Position numbers and translations under genes: made by a program | Assembly: GCF_050314555.1 (NCBI RefSeq) | Contig: NZ_JBNPNH010000007.1 | Location: 1 to 64,000, forward strand | Source: Spyradosoma sp004558035 | GTDB lineage: Bacteria > Verrucomicrobiota > Verrucomicrobiia > Opitutales > UBA953 | Length of the DNA: 64,000 nt | Direction: 5' to 3' | Notes under the pieces: generated by a model | The model's database searches: none | The model's input: only the letters and a program-made list of their open reading frames with translations | What the model was told of the DNA's origin: nothing | Shown here: piece by piece, positions 1 through 8,672 of the stretch | Numbering within the stretch: position 1 is the stretch's first letter | Layout: each line of letters opens with the position of its first letter

Positions 1-40
1 GACGAGACGAAAATCCTTTGCCCGTCCTCGTCAATTTTCT

Positions 41-68
41 ACACTTCGCACATTTCACATTTCAACCC
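41..68. repeat. degenerate heptamer tandem repeat
   Basis: Four 7-bp units of the type ACACTTC, GCACATT, TCACATT and TCAACCC run up to 8 bp before the start codon of the metalloprotease gene. The 7-bp periodicity is seen directly. The same architecture with other unit sequences recurs at 9711, 11355, 15421, 16004, 17833 and 45837. Confidence 0.55.
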
Positions 69-76
69 TCCTCCCC

Positions 77-730
77 ATGAAGAAATTACTCACTGCGCTG
101 CTTTCACTGATGGTCTGCGCGCTCGCGTTCCCGGCGACGGGACGCGCGGACGCCGATCCCGTGATTTTCGACGCCGGAATCGACGTCGGTCAGCGCGCGA
201 TTCTGCAGAGCCTCGCCAAAAATTATCTGCCGCAGATCGCGGAGACGCTCGGTGTCGAGCTTTCCGCCGAGCCGATTCATCTCGGGCTCACGGAAGACCC
301 GTCCGCGCCGCCCGGGGTGACCATCGGACGGCGCATCACGCTCAGCGCGCCGTATCTGCGCGCCGCGCCGCACGACGCCGGCATGTTCGTGCACGAGCTC
401 GTGCACGTGGTGCAGGCCTACCCCGGGAACGTCGCGCCGTGGTGGCTCCTGGAAGGCGTTGCCGATTACGTGCGCGACTACCGCCTGCTGCGCGAGCCCG
501 CGCGCTGGGTCGCTCCCGCGGACGCTGACGTCCGCCGCGGATACACGCACACCGCCGCGCTGCTGGAGCACATCGTCCGGACGCGTCACGGGGGCGACGC
601 CGCCGCGCTGCTGCGCCCGCTCAACGCGGCGCTCCGTCGCAGCGAAAACGGCGAGGCGTGGCTCGCCGCCCGCTACGGCTGCACCGTGGACGACTTCGTC
701 CGCGAAATGCGCGCGCGGAAGAAAGAGTAA
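77..730 (+). CDS. secreted BSP-family (basic secretory protein) metallopeptidase
   Basis: This 217-aa protein begins with a signal peptide (about residues 1-24, ending near GRADA), so it is probably exported. A zinc-peptidase motif HELVH lies at residues 106-110 and is followed by VVQAYPGN and then LLEGVADYVRD (about 124-134), in which the downstream Glu and Asp match the third ligand region of the plant and bacterial basic secretory protein family (PF04450). The family is thought to be peptidases, but substrates are poorly known. The gene stands alone behind a heptamer repeat. The family call rests on motif recognition; the substrate is unknown. Confidence 0.75.
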   Translation: MKKLLTALLSLMVCALAFPATGRADADPVIFDAGIDVGQRAILQSLAKNYLPQIAETLGVELSAEPIHLGLTEDPSAPPGVTIGRRITLSAPYLRAAPHDAGMFVHELVHVVQAYPGNVAPWWLLEGVADYVRDYRLLREPARWVAPADADVRRGYTHTAALLEHIVRTRHGGDAAALLRPLNAALRRSENGEAWLAARYGCTVDDFVREMRARKKE

Positions 731-768
731 GAAACCGCGAAAGAACACGTACGGACGCGATTTTTTTT
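729..768. repeat. CACGRAT-type intergenic element (degenerate copy)
   Basis: The stretch beginning at the metalloprotease stop codon reads AAACCGCGAA, GAACACG, then GACGCGA followed by a T8 run. It aligns with the element at 61946-61980 in the efflux operon (same AAACCGCGAA start, same spacing of the CG-A cores, same T-rich end). It is a decayed member of that family and may double as a weak terminator. Confidence 0.45.
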
Positions 769-875
769 GAAGGAAAGCCGAACAATCGACGTCTCATCAA
801 AACTCAGAAAACGTCATCGAACGAAATCGAACAGGCAAAACGTAACATGAAAGACTTCAAAGAAAGGAATGCGTT

Positions 876-1043
876 ATGAGCAAAGAAAAGGCTGATAAAA
901 TTTCTCCTCGCGGAAGCGACGCCGTCGCGTTTTTGAGCGAGATCTGCACGCCCGCGGAAATCGAAGCCGCGGACATGAAGGCACGTCTCGTCGCCTTTCG
1001 GCTCAAGATCGCGGCCCGCGGGCGAGTTTTCGGCTCACGATGA
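876..1043 (+). pseudogene. possible remnant of an XRE-type antitoxin gene
   Basis: A 55-codon reading frame starts at ATG 876 behind a good Shine-Dalgarno (AAAGGAA) and stops at 1041-1043. Its middle section (FLSEICTPAEIEAADMKARL, then an amphipathic Lys/Arg-rich stretch) resembles the N-terminal helix region of HigA/XRE antitoxins that follow RelE/HigB toxins, but the frame ends before any helix-turn-helix. The ATG overlaps the TGA of a tiny upstream frame (847-879), the usual coupling of toxin and antitoxin genes. This suggests a decayed toxin-antitoxin pair. It could equally be an unrelated small protein. Confidence 0.35.
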
Positions 1044-1046
1044 GCC
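1030..1046. repeat. perfect hairpin CGGCTCA/TGAGCCG
   Basis: CGGCTCA, CGA, TGAGCCG form a 7-bp stem at the end of the small frame. A second TGAGCCGAAAA at about 1073-1083 could pair instead with TTTTCGGCTCA, so two mutually exclusive folds are possible just before the nucleotidyltransferase start at 1099. No U-tract follows the first hairpin, so it is not a clear terminator. Confidence 0.4.
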
Positions 1047-1098
1047 GGAAACCGCTTGAAACCGAAGGTTTTTGAGCCGAAAATTTTTTCCGAAAAAC

Positions 1099-1854
1099 AT
1101 GAAGGACATTCGCCGAAGAGATTCAAATCCGTCCGCAGACGCCGATTTTCCGAAGACGGCGTTTCTGCTCGGGGCGGGGCTGGGGACGCGCCTGCGGCCG
1201 CTGACCGAGCGCTGCCCGAAGCCGCTGCTGCCGCTCGGTGGGAAGCCGATGCTCTGCCGCGCGATGGACGCGCTGCTCGTGCTCGGCGTCGAGCGCTTCA
1301 TCGTCAACACGCACCACGCGGCGGAGGCGTACGCCGAGGCGTTCCCGCGCGGCGACTACCGCGGCGCCCCCGTCTCGCTCGTGCACGAGCCTGTGCTGCT
1401 CGACACCGGCGGCGGCCTGAAGAACATCGAGCCGCTCCTCGTTCCCGCCGACGAAAATCTGCTCGTGTACAACGGCGACATTCTCGCCGAGCTCGACCTG
1501 CGCGCGCTCGCCGCGACGCACGCGCGTTCCCGCGCGCTCGCGACTCTGCTCCTGCGCACGGACGCGCGCGGCAACGTGAATTTCGACGACGCGACGGCGC
1601 GCGTCGAGGATTTGCGCGACCGTCTCGGCCGCGCGGGAACGCGCCGCTGCCGCTTCACGGGCATCTACATCGTTTCGCGGAAATTTTTCGACGAAATCCC
1701 CGCCGGGAAAATCGAAAGCGTCGTCGAGGCGTTTCTGCGCGTCGTCGCGCGCGGGAACGGCGAAATCCGCGGCGTGATCGACGACGCGGGCTCGTGGCGC
1801 GACCTCGGCACGCCCGAAGAATACGCCGCCGCGCAGCGCGACTTCGCCGCGTGA
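1099..1854 (+). CDS. murU: sugar-1-phosphate nucleotidyltransferase (MurU-like)
   Basis: This 251-aa enzyme has the NTP-transferase signature GAGLGTRLRPLT at residues 25-36, the KPLLPLGGKPM motif directly after it, and a VYNGDIL metal-binding Asp near residue 117. Compact, single-domain enzymes of this type include MurNAc-1-phosphate uridylyltransferase (MurU) and mannose-1-phosphate guanylyltransferase. An AmgK-like sugar kinase, the usual MurU partner in Pseudomonas cell-wall recycling, is encoded at 22973, which favours MurU. ATG 1099 is chosen over an in-frame TTG at 1072. Specificity is inferred. Confidence 0.7.
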   Translation: MKDIRRRDSNPSADADFPKTAFLLGAGLGTRLRPLTERCPKPLLPLGGKPMLCRAMDALLVLGVERFIVNTHHAAEAYAEAFPRGDYRGAPVSLVHEPVLLDTGGGLKNIEPLLVPADENLLVYNGDILAELDLRALAATHARSRALATLLLRTDARGNVNFDDATARVEDLRDRLGRAGTRRCRFTGIYIVSRKFFDEIPAGKIESVVEAFLRVVARGNGEIRGVIDDAGSWRDLGTPEEYAAAQRDFAA

Positions 1855-1921
1855 ATCACGCGCGCGGCGATTCCACTTTCCGCTTTTCGTTTCGGCGGGG
1901 GCGGTTTAGGATTTCGCGGAA

Positions 1922-2938
1922 ATGAACACGAACGAAAACAACGCCGCGCCCGCGGAAAACGAAACGCCCGCCGACGCGGGAACGCCCAAGAAGAAACGCC
2001 GCCTGCTGAAGCGCCTCGCGATCGTCGCGGGAGCGCTCGTCGCGCTCCTGCTGCTCTTCGTCGCGTTCGGGCTCGGCTCCGTCGCGAAATGGACGATCAA
2101 TTCCGTCGGCGCGGAAATTCTCGGCGTGGACAAGATGTCCGTCGAAACGCTCGTCGTCCGCCCGTTCGGCGGCTACGTGCGCGTCGAAAACTTCGTCGTC
2201 GGGCGCCCCGTCGTCGAGGGCGAAGATTTTTCGCAGGACCTGATGAGCCTCGAATATTTCGAGTTCGACTTCGAGGCGCTCACCGCGCTTTCCCGCAAGA
2301 AAATCATCCGCACGCTGGCGCTGAAGAATCTCCGCCTCAACTACGAGCAGCTGATTTCCGGCGCGACGAACGTCGGCGCGCTCGCCGACCGCTTCGCGCC
2401 GCCCTCGACCGAAGAACCCGCGACGCCCGACGAACCCGAAGCCGCCGCCGCGCCCGCCGAGGAAATCTACGTCGCGGCGCGTTTCGTGAACATCGACGGC
2501 GTCCGCGTCTGCCTTTACATGGGCTCCGTTCCGTCGCCGCTCCCGCCGATTTCCGTCGAATTCCCCGAAGGTCTCGGGCTGGACGAAGATCTGACGCCGG
2601 TTCAGTTCGGCATGCGTTTCGCGGGGAACTTCATGAGCGTCTTCCGTCTCCTCCGCGCGTCCGGCATTTCCGGCGCGGCGAGCGCGACGGTCGGCGCGGT
2701 TTCCGACGCCGCGGGGGCGACCGTCGATGCGGTCTCCGGAGCCGCAGGCGCTACCGCCGGAGCTGTTTCCGACGCAGCAAGCGCGACGGCGGGGGCTGTT
2801 TCCGACGCCGCGGGAGCGACCGCCGACGCCGTCTCGGACGCGGCGAACGCGACGACGGACGCCGTGCTCGACGCCGGCAAGGCGGTGCTCGACATCTTTT
2901 CCGGATCCGAGAAAAACGCCGACGCGTCCGAAAAATAA
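1922..2938 (+). CDS. AsmA-like membrane-anchored protein with C-terminal 11-residue repeats
   Basis: This 338-aa protein has a basic N-terminus (KKKRRLLKRL), one membrane segment at about residues 38-56, and a region (about 70-215) whose style resembles AsmA/DUF748 envelope proteins: GAEILGVDKMSVETLVV, then IIRTLALKNLRLNYEQ. From residue 250 to 326 it carries seven consecutive 11-residue units such as SDAAGATVDAV and SDAASATAGAV, the last one diverged. Undecad repeats of this kind form amphipathic 11/3 helices in LEA group 3 proteins, synucleins and apolipoproteins. A periplasm-facing, membrane-binding role is inferred. def follows 18 bp downstream. Confidence 0.6.
   Translation: MNTNENNAAPAENETPADAGTPKKKRRLLKRLAIVAGALVALLLLFVAFGLGSVAKWTINSVGAEILGVDKMSVETLVVRPFGGYVRVENFVVGRPVVEGEDFSQDLMSLEYFEFDFEALTALSRKKIIRTLALKNLRLNYEQLISGATNVGALADRFAPPSTEEPATPDEPEAAAAPAEEIYVAARFVNIDGVRVCLYMGSVPSPLPPISVEFPEGLGLDEDLTPVQFGMRFAGNFMSVFRLLRASGISGAASATVGAVSDAAGATVDAVSGAAGATAGAVSDAASATAGAVSDAAGATADAVSDAANATTDAVLDAGKAVLDIFSGSEKNADASEK
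2669..2899 (+). repeat. 33-bp tandem coding repeat (11-aa units)
   Basis: Seven in-frame 33-bp units start at 2669, 2702, 2735, 2768, 2801, 2834 and 2867. The first six encode variants of S-(D/G)-A-A-x-A-T-x-(G/D)-A-V; the last (LDAGKAVLDIF) is degenerate. The DNA differs between units more than the protein does, so the pattern has probably been kept by selection and not only by recent slippage. Confidence 0.8.
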
Positions 2939-2956
2939 TCACGAATTTCCGAAGCC

Positions 2957-3547
2957 ATGATCATTCCCGTCACGCATTACGGCAACCCCGTGCTCCGCAG
3001 AAAAGGCGATCCCGTCGAGACGTTCGACGACGCGCTGAAGCGCCTCGCCGACGACATGGTCGAGACGATGCACGCGACGAACGGCATCGGGCTCGCCGCG
3101 CCGCAGGTCGGCCTTTCGATGCAGTTCTTCGTCATCGACCTGAAGCCCGCCGCCGGCGAAGAGCAGGACTTCGCGCTCCGGCTCGACGGCAAGGATGTTC
3201 CCGCCGCGCTCGCCATGCCGATGGCGTTCGCGAACGCGCGCGTCGAGACGCTCGACGACGATCTGTGGGAATGCCGCGAGGGCTGCCTGTCCTTCCCGGG
3301 AATCCGCGGCACGGTCGTGCGCTGCGAAAACGTGCGCGTCTCGTTCCAAGACGTCGCGGGAACGCCGCACGTGCTCGAATGCACGGGAATGCTCGCGCGC
3401 TGCTGCCAGCACGAAAACGACCACTGCCAGGGCATCGTCTTCACGGACCGCATGGAGGCGCGCGACCGTCTGCGCAACGCCGCGAAGCTGAAGTCGCTGA
3501 AGCGAGACACGCTCGCCGAGCTCAAGGCGAAGCGGAAAGCGAAGTGA
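2957..3547 (+). CDS. def: peptide deformylase
   Basis: The enzyme removes the formyl group from N-terminal Met of nascent proteins. All three family motifs are present in this 196-aa protein: GIGLAAPQVG (residues 43-52), EGCLSFPG (108-115, with metal-ligand Cys110) and HENDH (152-156) inside QHENDHCQG. Length is typical. No fmt gene is adjacent; the gene lies between the AsmA-like gene and threonine aldolase and is followed at once by a hairpin terminator. Confidence 0.93.
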   Translation: MIIPVTHYGNPVLRRKGDPVETFDDALKRLADDMVETMHATNGIGLAAPQVGLSMQFFVIDLKPAAGEEQDFALRLDGKDVPAALAMPMAFANARVETLDDDLWECREGCLSFPGIRGTVVRCENVRVSFQDVAGTPHVLECTGMLARCCQHENDHCQGIVFTDRMEARDRLRNAAKLKSLKRDTLAELKAKRKAK

Positions 3548-3554
3548 CGGGGAC

Positions 3555-3592
3555 GTCGAGGAGCTTAAAAGGTAATTGCTCCTCGACCTTTT
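3555..3592 (+). terminator. intrinsic terminator after def
   Basis: The stem GTCGAGGAGC / GCTCCTCGAC (10 bp) encloses a loop containing TTAAAAGG and is followed by CTTTT. An alternative stem CTTAAAAGG / CCTTTTAAAG overlaps it. The block TTAAAAGG to CTCCTCG is shared, with a few changes, with 25022-25069 after the second PEP-CTERM gene. Confidence 0.6.
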
Positions 3593-3611
3593 AAAGCTTT
3601 TCGACTCCTCG
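3564..3611. repeat. dispersed intergenic repeat, copy A
   Basis: TTAAAAGGTAATTGCTCCTC and the following CGACCTTTTAAAG and CTTTTCGACTCCTCGG match copy B at 25022-25069 at most positions in the same orientation. Both copies sit directly after a coding sequence. Confidence 0.6.
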
Positions 3612-3672
3612 GCCCGCCGGGCGCGATTCCGTCCGTTTCCCGTCCGAAAAAGAATTTTCAGAGTCAACACCA

Positions 3673-4698
3673 ATGACACGTTTCAACTGCGATTACGGCG
3701 AAGGCGCGCACCCGGAGATTCTCCGACGCCTCGCCGAAACGAATTTCGAGCAGACGCCCGGATACGGCGAAGACGAATACTGCGCCCGCGCTGCCGCGAA
3801 GATCCGCGAGCTCTGCGGGAACGCCGCGCTCGGCGTGCATTTTCTCGTCGGAGGCACGCAGACGAACTTCACGCTGATCGCCGCCGCGCTGCGCCCGCAT
3901 CAGTGCGCGCTCGCCGCCGAATCCGCGCACATCGCCGTGCACGAGACCGGCGCCGTCGAGGCGACCGGGCACAAGGTGCAGATCGTCCCGAGCGCGGACG
4001 GCAAGCTCTCCGCCGAGGCGGTCCGCGCCGCCGTCGAGGCGCACTGGAACGACGAGACGCACGAGCACATCGCGCAGCCGAAGCTCGTCTACGTCTCGTT
4101 CCCGACGGAGCTCGGCACGATCTATTCCCGCGCCGAACTCGCCGCGCTGCACGACGTCTGCCGCGAGAAGAATCTTTTCCTCTACGTGGACGGCGCGCGG
4201 CTCGGCTACGGGCTCGCGGCGCGCGGGAACGACGTCGATCTGCCGTTTCTCGCCGCGCACTGCGACGCCTTCTACATCGGCGGAACGAAGGTCGGCGCGC
4301 TTTTCGGCGAGGCGCTCGTGATCGCGAATCCCGCGCTGAACGCGGATTTCCGCTACGTGCTGAAACAGCGCGGCGGCATGCTCGCGAAGGGGCGCCTGCT
4401 CGGGCTGCAGTTCCTGACGCTGCTCGAAGGCGGGCTCTACTTCGACGTTTCCGCGCACGCCGTGCGCCTCGCGGAAAAGCTCGCGCGGGGCTTCCGCGAC
4501 GCGGGCTTCCCGCTGTTCATCGATTCGCCGACGAATCAGATTTTCCCGATTCTGCCCGACGCGCTGCTGCGCCGTCTCGCGGAAGATTTTTCCTTCGCGA
4601 CGATCCGCCGCGTGGACGCCGGGCACACCGCCGTGCGCTTCTGCACCTGCTGGGCGACCCGCGAAGAACAGGTGGACGCGCTTCTCGCCGCGCTGTAA
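3673..4698 (+). CDS. ltaE: low-specificity L-threonine aldolase (PLP-dependent)
   Basis: The enzyme cleaves threonine or allo-threonine to glycine and acetaldehyde. This 341-aa fold-type I PLP protein shows the glycine-rich VGGTQTN (about 59-65) that holds the cofactor phosphate, the VDGARLGYG segment with Asp173, and the Schiff-base lysine Lys206 in GGTKVGALFGE. These features match the beta-eliminating lyase/threonine aldolase family. It appears to be a single-gene unit between the def terminator and the convergent ppaC gene, whose stop lies 46 bp away. Confidence 0.85.
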   Translation: MTRFNCDYGEGAHPEILRRLAETNFEQTPGYGEDEYCARAAAKIRELCGNAALGVHFLVGGTQTNFTLIAAALRPHQCALAAESAHIAVHETGAVEATGHKVQIVPSADGKLSAEAVRAAVEAHWNDETHEHIAQPKLVYVSFPTELGTIYSRAELAALHDVCREKNLFLYVDGARLGYGLAARGNDVDLPFLAAHCDAFYIGGTKVGALFGEALVIANPALNADFRYVLKQRGGMLAKGRLLGLQFLTLLEGGLYFDVSAHAVRLAEKLARGFRDAGFPLFIDSPTNQIFPILPDALLRRLAEDFSFATIRRVDAGHTAVRFCTCWATREEQVDALLAAL

Positions 4699-4744
4699 AA
4701 AACGCGCAGCCGCTCCGCGCTTCGCCCGCCCGTTCCCGCCGCGT

Positions 4745-6430
4745 TCACTCGCGGCGGAGCGCGGCGCAGATGGAGAGCATCTGCGGGAGCAGCTGCTTTT
4801 TGCGCGAGAGCACGCCGGGAAGCGCGTAGAGGTTGTCTTCGAGCTTTTCGTAGGGCAGGGCGCGCAGCACGTCGTCGTCGCCGACGATGAGGAGCTCCGA
4901 AATTTCGTGGATCGCGTCCGTGACGAGCAGCCCGAAGAAGAGCAGGTTTTCGACTTCGACGCGGAAGCGCATCTGCGCGGAGAGCTCGCGTTTGCGCGCG
5001 CGCAGCAGCTCGAGCTCGGTTTCCTCGACCTGCGCGAGCGCGAATTTCACGTCGCCTTCCGTGTAGTCCTTGCGGTCGCCGGAAATGACGGCGTTGGCGG
5101 ATTTCGTCGTCAGCGCCGAGTCGATGCGCGTCATCTCCGCCATCAGCGTCTCGGCGGAAACGCCGCAGAGCTTTTCGAGCTTCGCGCAGATTTCGCGGTC
5201 GAGCGGCGCCGTGGTGGGCGACTTCAGCATCAGCGTGTCGGAGACGAGTCCGCCGAGCAGCAGGCCGGCGAGCGCGGGCGTCGGCATTTCTCCCTGCGCG
5301 AAGAACTCGCGCGCGACGAGCGTGCAGGTGCTCCCGACGACGTCGCCCGTGAAGCGGATCGGCGTTTCCGAGGTGAACATGCCGATGCGGTGGTGATCGA
5401 CGACCTCGACGACGGGCAGCTCGTCCGCGCCGGGAAGGTACTGCGTCGGTTCGTTGTGATCGACGAGAATCATCCGGTGCGGCGGCGGCTCGGAGAGCTG
5501 TTTCTTGCGGACGACGCCGAGGAGCGTTCCCGCGGCGTCGGTGACGGGGAAGAGGTCAGAGGCGTCGCGCAGCATTTTTTTGCGGAAGTCGCGCAGGCGG
5601 TCGTCCGGCGCGAGCGCGAGCGTCTCTTCCGCCGCGAGCGGCGCGCGCTCCACGGGCATGCTGAATTTGAGGCGCCGCGCGACGGTCGCCGAATCCAGGC
5701 GCGTGCGCATCACGGAAACGCCGCGTTCCCGCGCCGCGGAAAGGATCTCCGGCGCGACGGGAGACGTTCCCGTGACGATCAGCAACCGCACGGCGTGCTC
5801 GAGCGCGCAGCGGTGGATCTCCGGGCGGTCGCCGACGATGATGACTAGGTTTTTCCGCTCCGCGACGGGCACGTGGACGGCGAAACTTTCCGGGCGCATC
5901 GCCGCGACGTAAACGTCGAAGTCCTCGAGCGCGTCCGCCCGCGCGAGCGTTTCCGCCTCGGCTTCGAGCACGTCGCGGATCAGCGCGAGCGAGCTGAAGA
6001 TGTGCCGCCCCGTCAGGTCTTCCGCGTTGTCGTTGCCGATGTTGAGCAGCTGCGAAAGCAGCGTCGCCGCGCTGAGCATGCCGAGGTATTTCCCGGTCGC
6101 GGAGACGACGGGTAGGCGCGCCGCGCGTTCCCGCCGCAGCGTCTCCACGGCGGCGAAGAGCGTCGTGCCTTCGACGATCGCCGTCGCGGGTTCGAGCAGG
6201 TCGCGCATGCGCAGAAAGACGTCGTGGTGCACGGCGGGCGGCTCGACGCCGAAGCGGCGGAAGAGAAAGTCCGCGCGTTCGGGCAGGACGCCCGGGCAGA
6301 TCGGGACGTAGCGCGTTCCCGGGTCGCGGAGGCCGCGCAGCGCGGCGAGCGCGTAGGCGCTGGCGATGCTGTCCGTGTCCGGGTTGCGGTGCCCGGAGAC
6401 GAAGACGCGTTTCGGTCTTTCGGTGTTCAT
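4745..6430 (-). CDS. ppaC: manganese-dependent inorganic pyrophosphatase with CBS/DRTGG regulatory insert
   Basis: This 561-aa family II pyrophosphatase hydrolyses PPi. The N-terminal DHH half has GHRNPDTDSIASA (residues 13-25); the conserved DHH appears as VDHHRIG near residue 345, followed by GSTCTLVAREFF, and a DHHA2 domain closes the protein. Between them lies a regulatory insert of about 240 residues with a split CBS pair (VSATGKYLGMLSAATLL and later VTDAAGTLLGVV) and a DRTGG-like region, the architecture of nucleotide-regulated enzymes such as the clostridial CBS-PPase. ATG at 6430 gives the family-typical start. Confidence 0.9.
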   Translation of the reverse strand: MNTERPKRVFVSGHRNPDTDSIASAYALAALRGLRDPGTRYVPICPGVLPERADFLFRRFGVEPPAVHHDVFLRMRDLLEPATAIVEGTTLFAAVETLRRERAARLPVVSATGKYLGMLSAATLLSQLLNIGNDNAEDLTGRHIFSSLALIRDVLEAEAETLARADALEDFDVYVAAMRPESFAVHVPVAERKNLVIIVGDRPEIHRCALEHAVRLLIVTGTSPVAPEILSAARERGVSVMRTRLDSATVARRLKFSMPVERAPLAAEETLALAPDDRLRDFRKKMLRDASDLFPVTDAAGTLLGVVRKKQLSEPPPHRMILVDHNEPTQYLPGADELPVVEVVDHHRIGMFTSETPIRFTGDVVGSTCTLVAREFFAQGEMPTPALAGLLLGGLVSDTLMLKSPTTAPLDREICAKLEKLCGVSAETLMAEMTRIDSALTTKSANAVISGDRKDYTEGDVKFALAQVEETELELLRARKRELSAQMRFRVEVENLLFFGLLVTDAIHEISELLIVGDDDVLRALPYEKLEDNLYALPGVLSRKKQLLPQMLSICAALRRE

Positions 6431-6582
6431 GCGAGCTTTCTACGCCGCGCGCTCCCGCCGGGCAAAGCTTTTCGGCGCGGAAGCTCCGCCGCTCCGGGCT
6501 CGGAAGCGGATTCGCCTCGCGCCGCGCGACGAAACTCGAAGCTTGAAACCGGAGCCCGAAAATCGAAAATTCCTGATCACAC

Positions 6583-8625
6583 ATGGAGCATGACCGCAGC
6601 AGCAAGCCGTTCAGGCTCGTTTCGGAGTTTCCGCCGACGGGCGACCAGCCGCAGGCGATCGACCTGATCGCGCGCAGCGTGCAGGCGGGGAACCGCTGGC
6701 AGACGCTGCTCGGCGTCACCGGCTCGGGAAAGACGTTCTCGATGGCGAACGTCATCGCGCGCGTGCAGCGCCCGACGCTCATCATCTCGCACAACAAGAC
6801 GCTCGCCGCGCAGCTCTACTCCGAGTTCAAGCATTTCTTCCCGGAAAACGCGGTCGAATACTTCATCAGCTACTACGACTACTACCAGCCCGAGGCCTAC
6901 GTGCCCGCGACGGACACCTACATCGAGAAGGACTCCGCCGTGAACGACGACCTCGAGCGCCTGCGCATCGCCGCCGCGAGCGCGCTGCTGTCGCGCCGCG
7001 ACGTCATCGTGATCGCCTCCGTCTCGTGCATCTACGGTTCGAGCTCGCCGGACGACTTCAACGAGATGATGATCCCGCTCGAAGTCGGCATGAAGACGCG
7101 ACGCGACGAGCTGCTCGAAAAATTCGTCCGCTCGCTCTACCGCCGCGACGACGTCGCGTTCGAGCGCGGCACGTTCCGCGTGCGCGGGGACACGATAGAC
7201 GTCTTTCCCGCCGACCGCGAGACGGCGATCCGCATTTCGCTCTTCGACGACGAGATTGAGTCCATCCGCCGCCTCGATCCGCTGACGGGGCGCGCGGGCG
7301 CGCGTCTGGAAAAATACGATCTGTATCCGTCGAATCAATACGTCACGCCGCAGGACCGCATCGAGACCGCGATCGGGAAAATTCAGGCGGAGCTGGAGGA
7401 GCAGGTCGCGAAGTTCGAGCGCGAGGGCAAGCTGCTCGAGGCGCAGCGCATCCGCATGCGCACGGAGAACGACGTCGAGATGCTGCGCGAGACGGGCTTC
7501 TGCTTCGGCATCGAGAATTATTCCATGCACCTCGGCGGGCGCACGCCGGAGCAGCGGCCGTGGTGCCTCATCGACTTTTTCCCGAAGGATTTTCTCGTCT
7601 TCATCGACGAATCGCACGTCACGCTCCCGCAAATCTACGGCATGTCCAACGGCGACCGTTCCCGCAAGGAGCGGCTCGTCGAATTCGGTTTCCGGCTGCC
7701 GAGCGCGGTGGAGAACCGCCCGCTGCGCCCGGAGGAATTTCAGGCGCTCGTGAAGCAGACGGTCTTCGTCTCCGCGACGCCCGCGGCGTTCGAGCTCGAG
7801 CATTCCGCCGTCGTCGCCGAGCAGATCATCCGCCCGACGGGGCTGCTCGATCCCGTGATGGAGGTGCGCCCGATCAAAGGGCAGGTCGAGGACGCGATTC
7901 ACGAGGCGACGCTCGCCGTCGAGCGCGGAGAACGCGTGCTCGTCACCACGCTCACGAAGCGCATGAGCGAGGATCTCTGCGAGTTCATGCGGGAACGCGG
8001 CATGCGCGCCGAGTATCTGCATTCCGACATCGACGCGATCGAGCGCGTCGAGATTCTGCGGCGTCTGCGCCGGGGCGCGTTCGACGTGCTCATCGGCGTG
8101 AACCTGCTGCGCGAAGGGCTCGACATTCCGGAGGCGGCGCTCGTCGTCATTCTCGACGCGGACAAGGAGGGCTTTCTCCGCAGCGAAACTTCGATCGTCC
8201 AGACCGCGGGCCGCGCCGCGCGCCACGAGAACGGCCGCGTGATTCTCTACGCCGACGTGATGACGCAGTCGCTCGCGCGCGCGATCGCGATTTCGCGCCT
8301 GCGGCGGGAACGCCAAATGGAATACAACGCCGCGCACGGCATCACGCCGCGCGGCGTGCGCCGCGCCGTGCAGGAAAGCCTGCTCCCGCCGCCGGAGGAC
8401 GACGCGGGAACGGCGCTCATGGCGGCGGAAGGCGCGAAGGACGAAGACGTCGCCGCCGTGATCGCCGAACTGGAGGAGGAAATGCTCGCCGCCGCCGACC
8501 GCCTCGAATTCGAAAAGGCGGCGCTCCTGCGCGACCAGATTTCCCTGCTCAAAAAAGGCGCGGCGACGAAGCCCGCTCCCGCGAAGCCCTACGCGAAACC
8601 TTCCCGCAAAAAACGCCGCCCCTGA
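6583..8625 (+). CDS. uvrB: excinuclease ABC subunit B
   Basis: UvrB is the damage-verification helicase of nucleotide excision repair. The 680-aa protein has Walker A GVTGSGKT (44-51), the beta-hairpin region YYDYYQPEAY with PATDTYIEKDS, the helicase segment VLIGVNLLREGLDIPEAALV with ILDADKEGFLRS, and a C-terminal UVR motif (about 628-663, LEEEMLAAADRLEFEKAALL) for UvrC contact. Length and motif order are standard. It starts at ATG 6583, divergent from ppaC, and ends in a terminator shared with the convergent cydB gene. Confidence 0.96.
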   Translation: MEHDRSSKPFRLVSEFPPTGDQPQAIDLIARSVQAGNRWQTLLGVTGSGKTFSMANVIARVQRPTLIISHNKTLAAQLYSEFKHFFPENAVEYFISYYDYYQPEAYVPATDTYIEKDSAVNDDLERLRIAAASALLSRRDVIVIASVSCIYGSSSPDDFNEMMIPLEVGMKTRRDELLEKFVRSLYRRDDVAFERGTFRVRGDTIDVFPADRETAIRISLFDDEIESIRRLDPLTGRAGARLEKYDLYPSNQYVTPQDRIETAIGKIQAELEEQVAKFEREGKLLEAQRIRMRTENDVEMLRETGFCFGIENYSMHLGGRTPEQRPWCLIDFFPKDFLVFIDESHVTLPQIYGMSNGDRSRKERLVEFGFRLPSAVENRPLRPEEFQALVKQTVFVSATPAAFELEHSAVVAEQIIRPTGLLDPVMEVRPIKGQVEDAIHEATLAVERGERVLVTTLTKRMSEDLCEFMRERGMRAEYLHSDIDAIERVEILRRLRRGAFDVLIGVNLLREGLDIPEAALVVILDADKEGFLRSETSIVQTAGRAARHENGRVILYADVMTQSLARAIAISRLRRERQMEYNAAHGITPRGVRRAVQESLLPPPEDDAGTALMAAEGAKDEDVAAVIAELEEEMLAAADRLEFEKAALLRDQISLLKKGAATKPAPAKPYAKPSRKKRRP

Positions 8626-8645
8626 CGCGGGAACGGCGCTTTTTT
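8608..8645. terminator. bidirectional terminator between uvrB and cydB
   Basis: A-run, CGCCG, a GC-rich loop containing GCGGGAACG, CGGCG and a T-run make a symmetrical hairpin at the 3' ends of convergent uvrB and cydB. It carries one copy of the iterated CGGGAACG word. The A-tract codes for the last Lys residues of UvrB. Confidence 0.7.
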
Positions 8646-8672
8646 GCGGCGGGAAATCTTTCTCCGCGCGGC

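Noticed and set aside
2089..3594. 501-codon frame across the AsmA-like gene and def
   Set aside because: Arg-rich out-of-frame translation of two supported genes.
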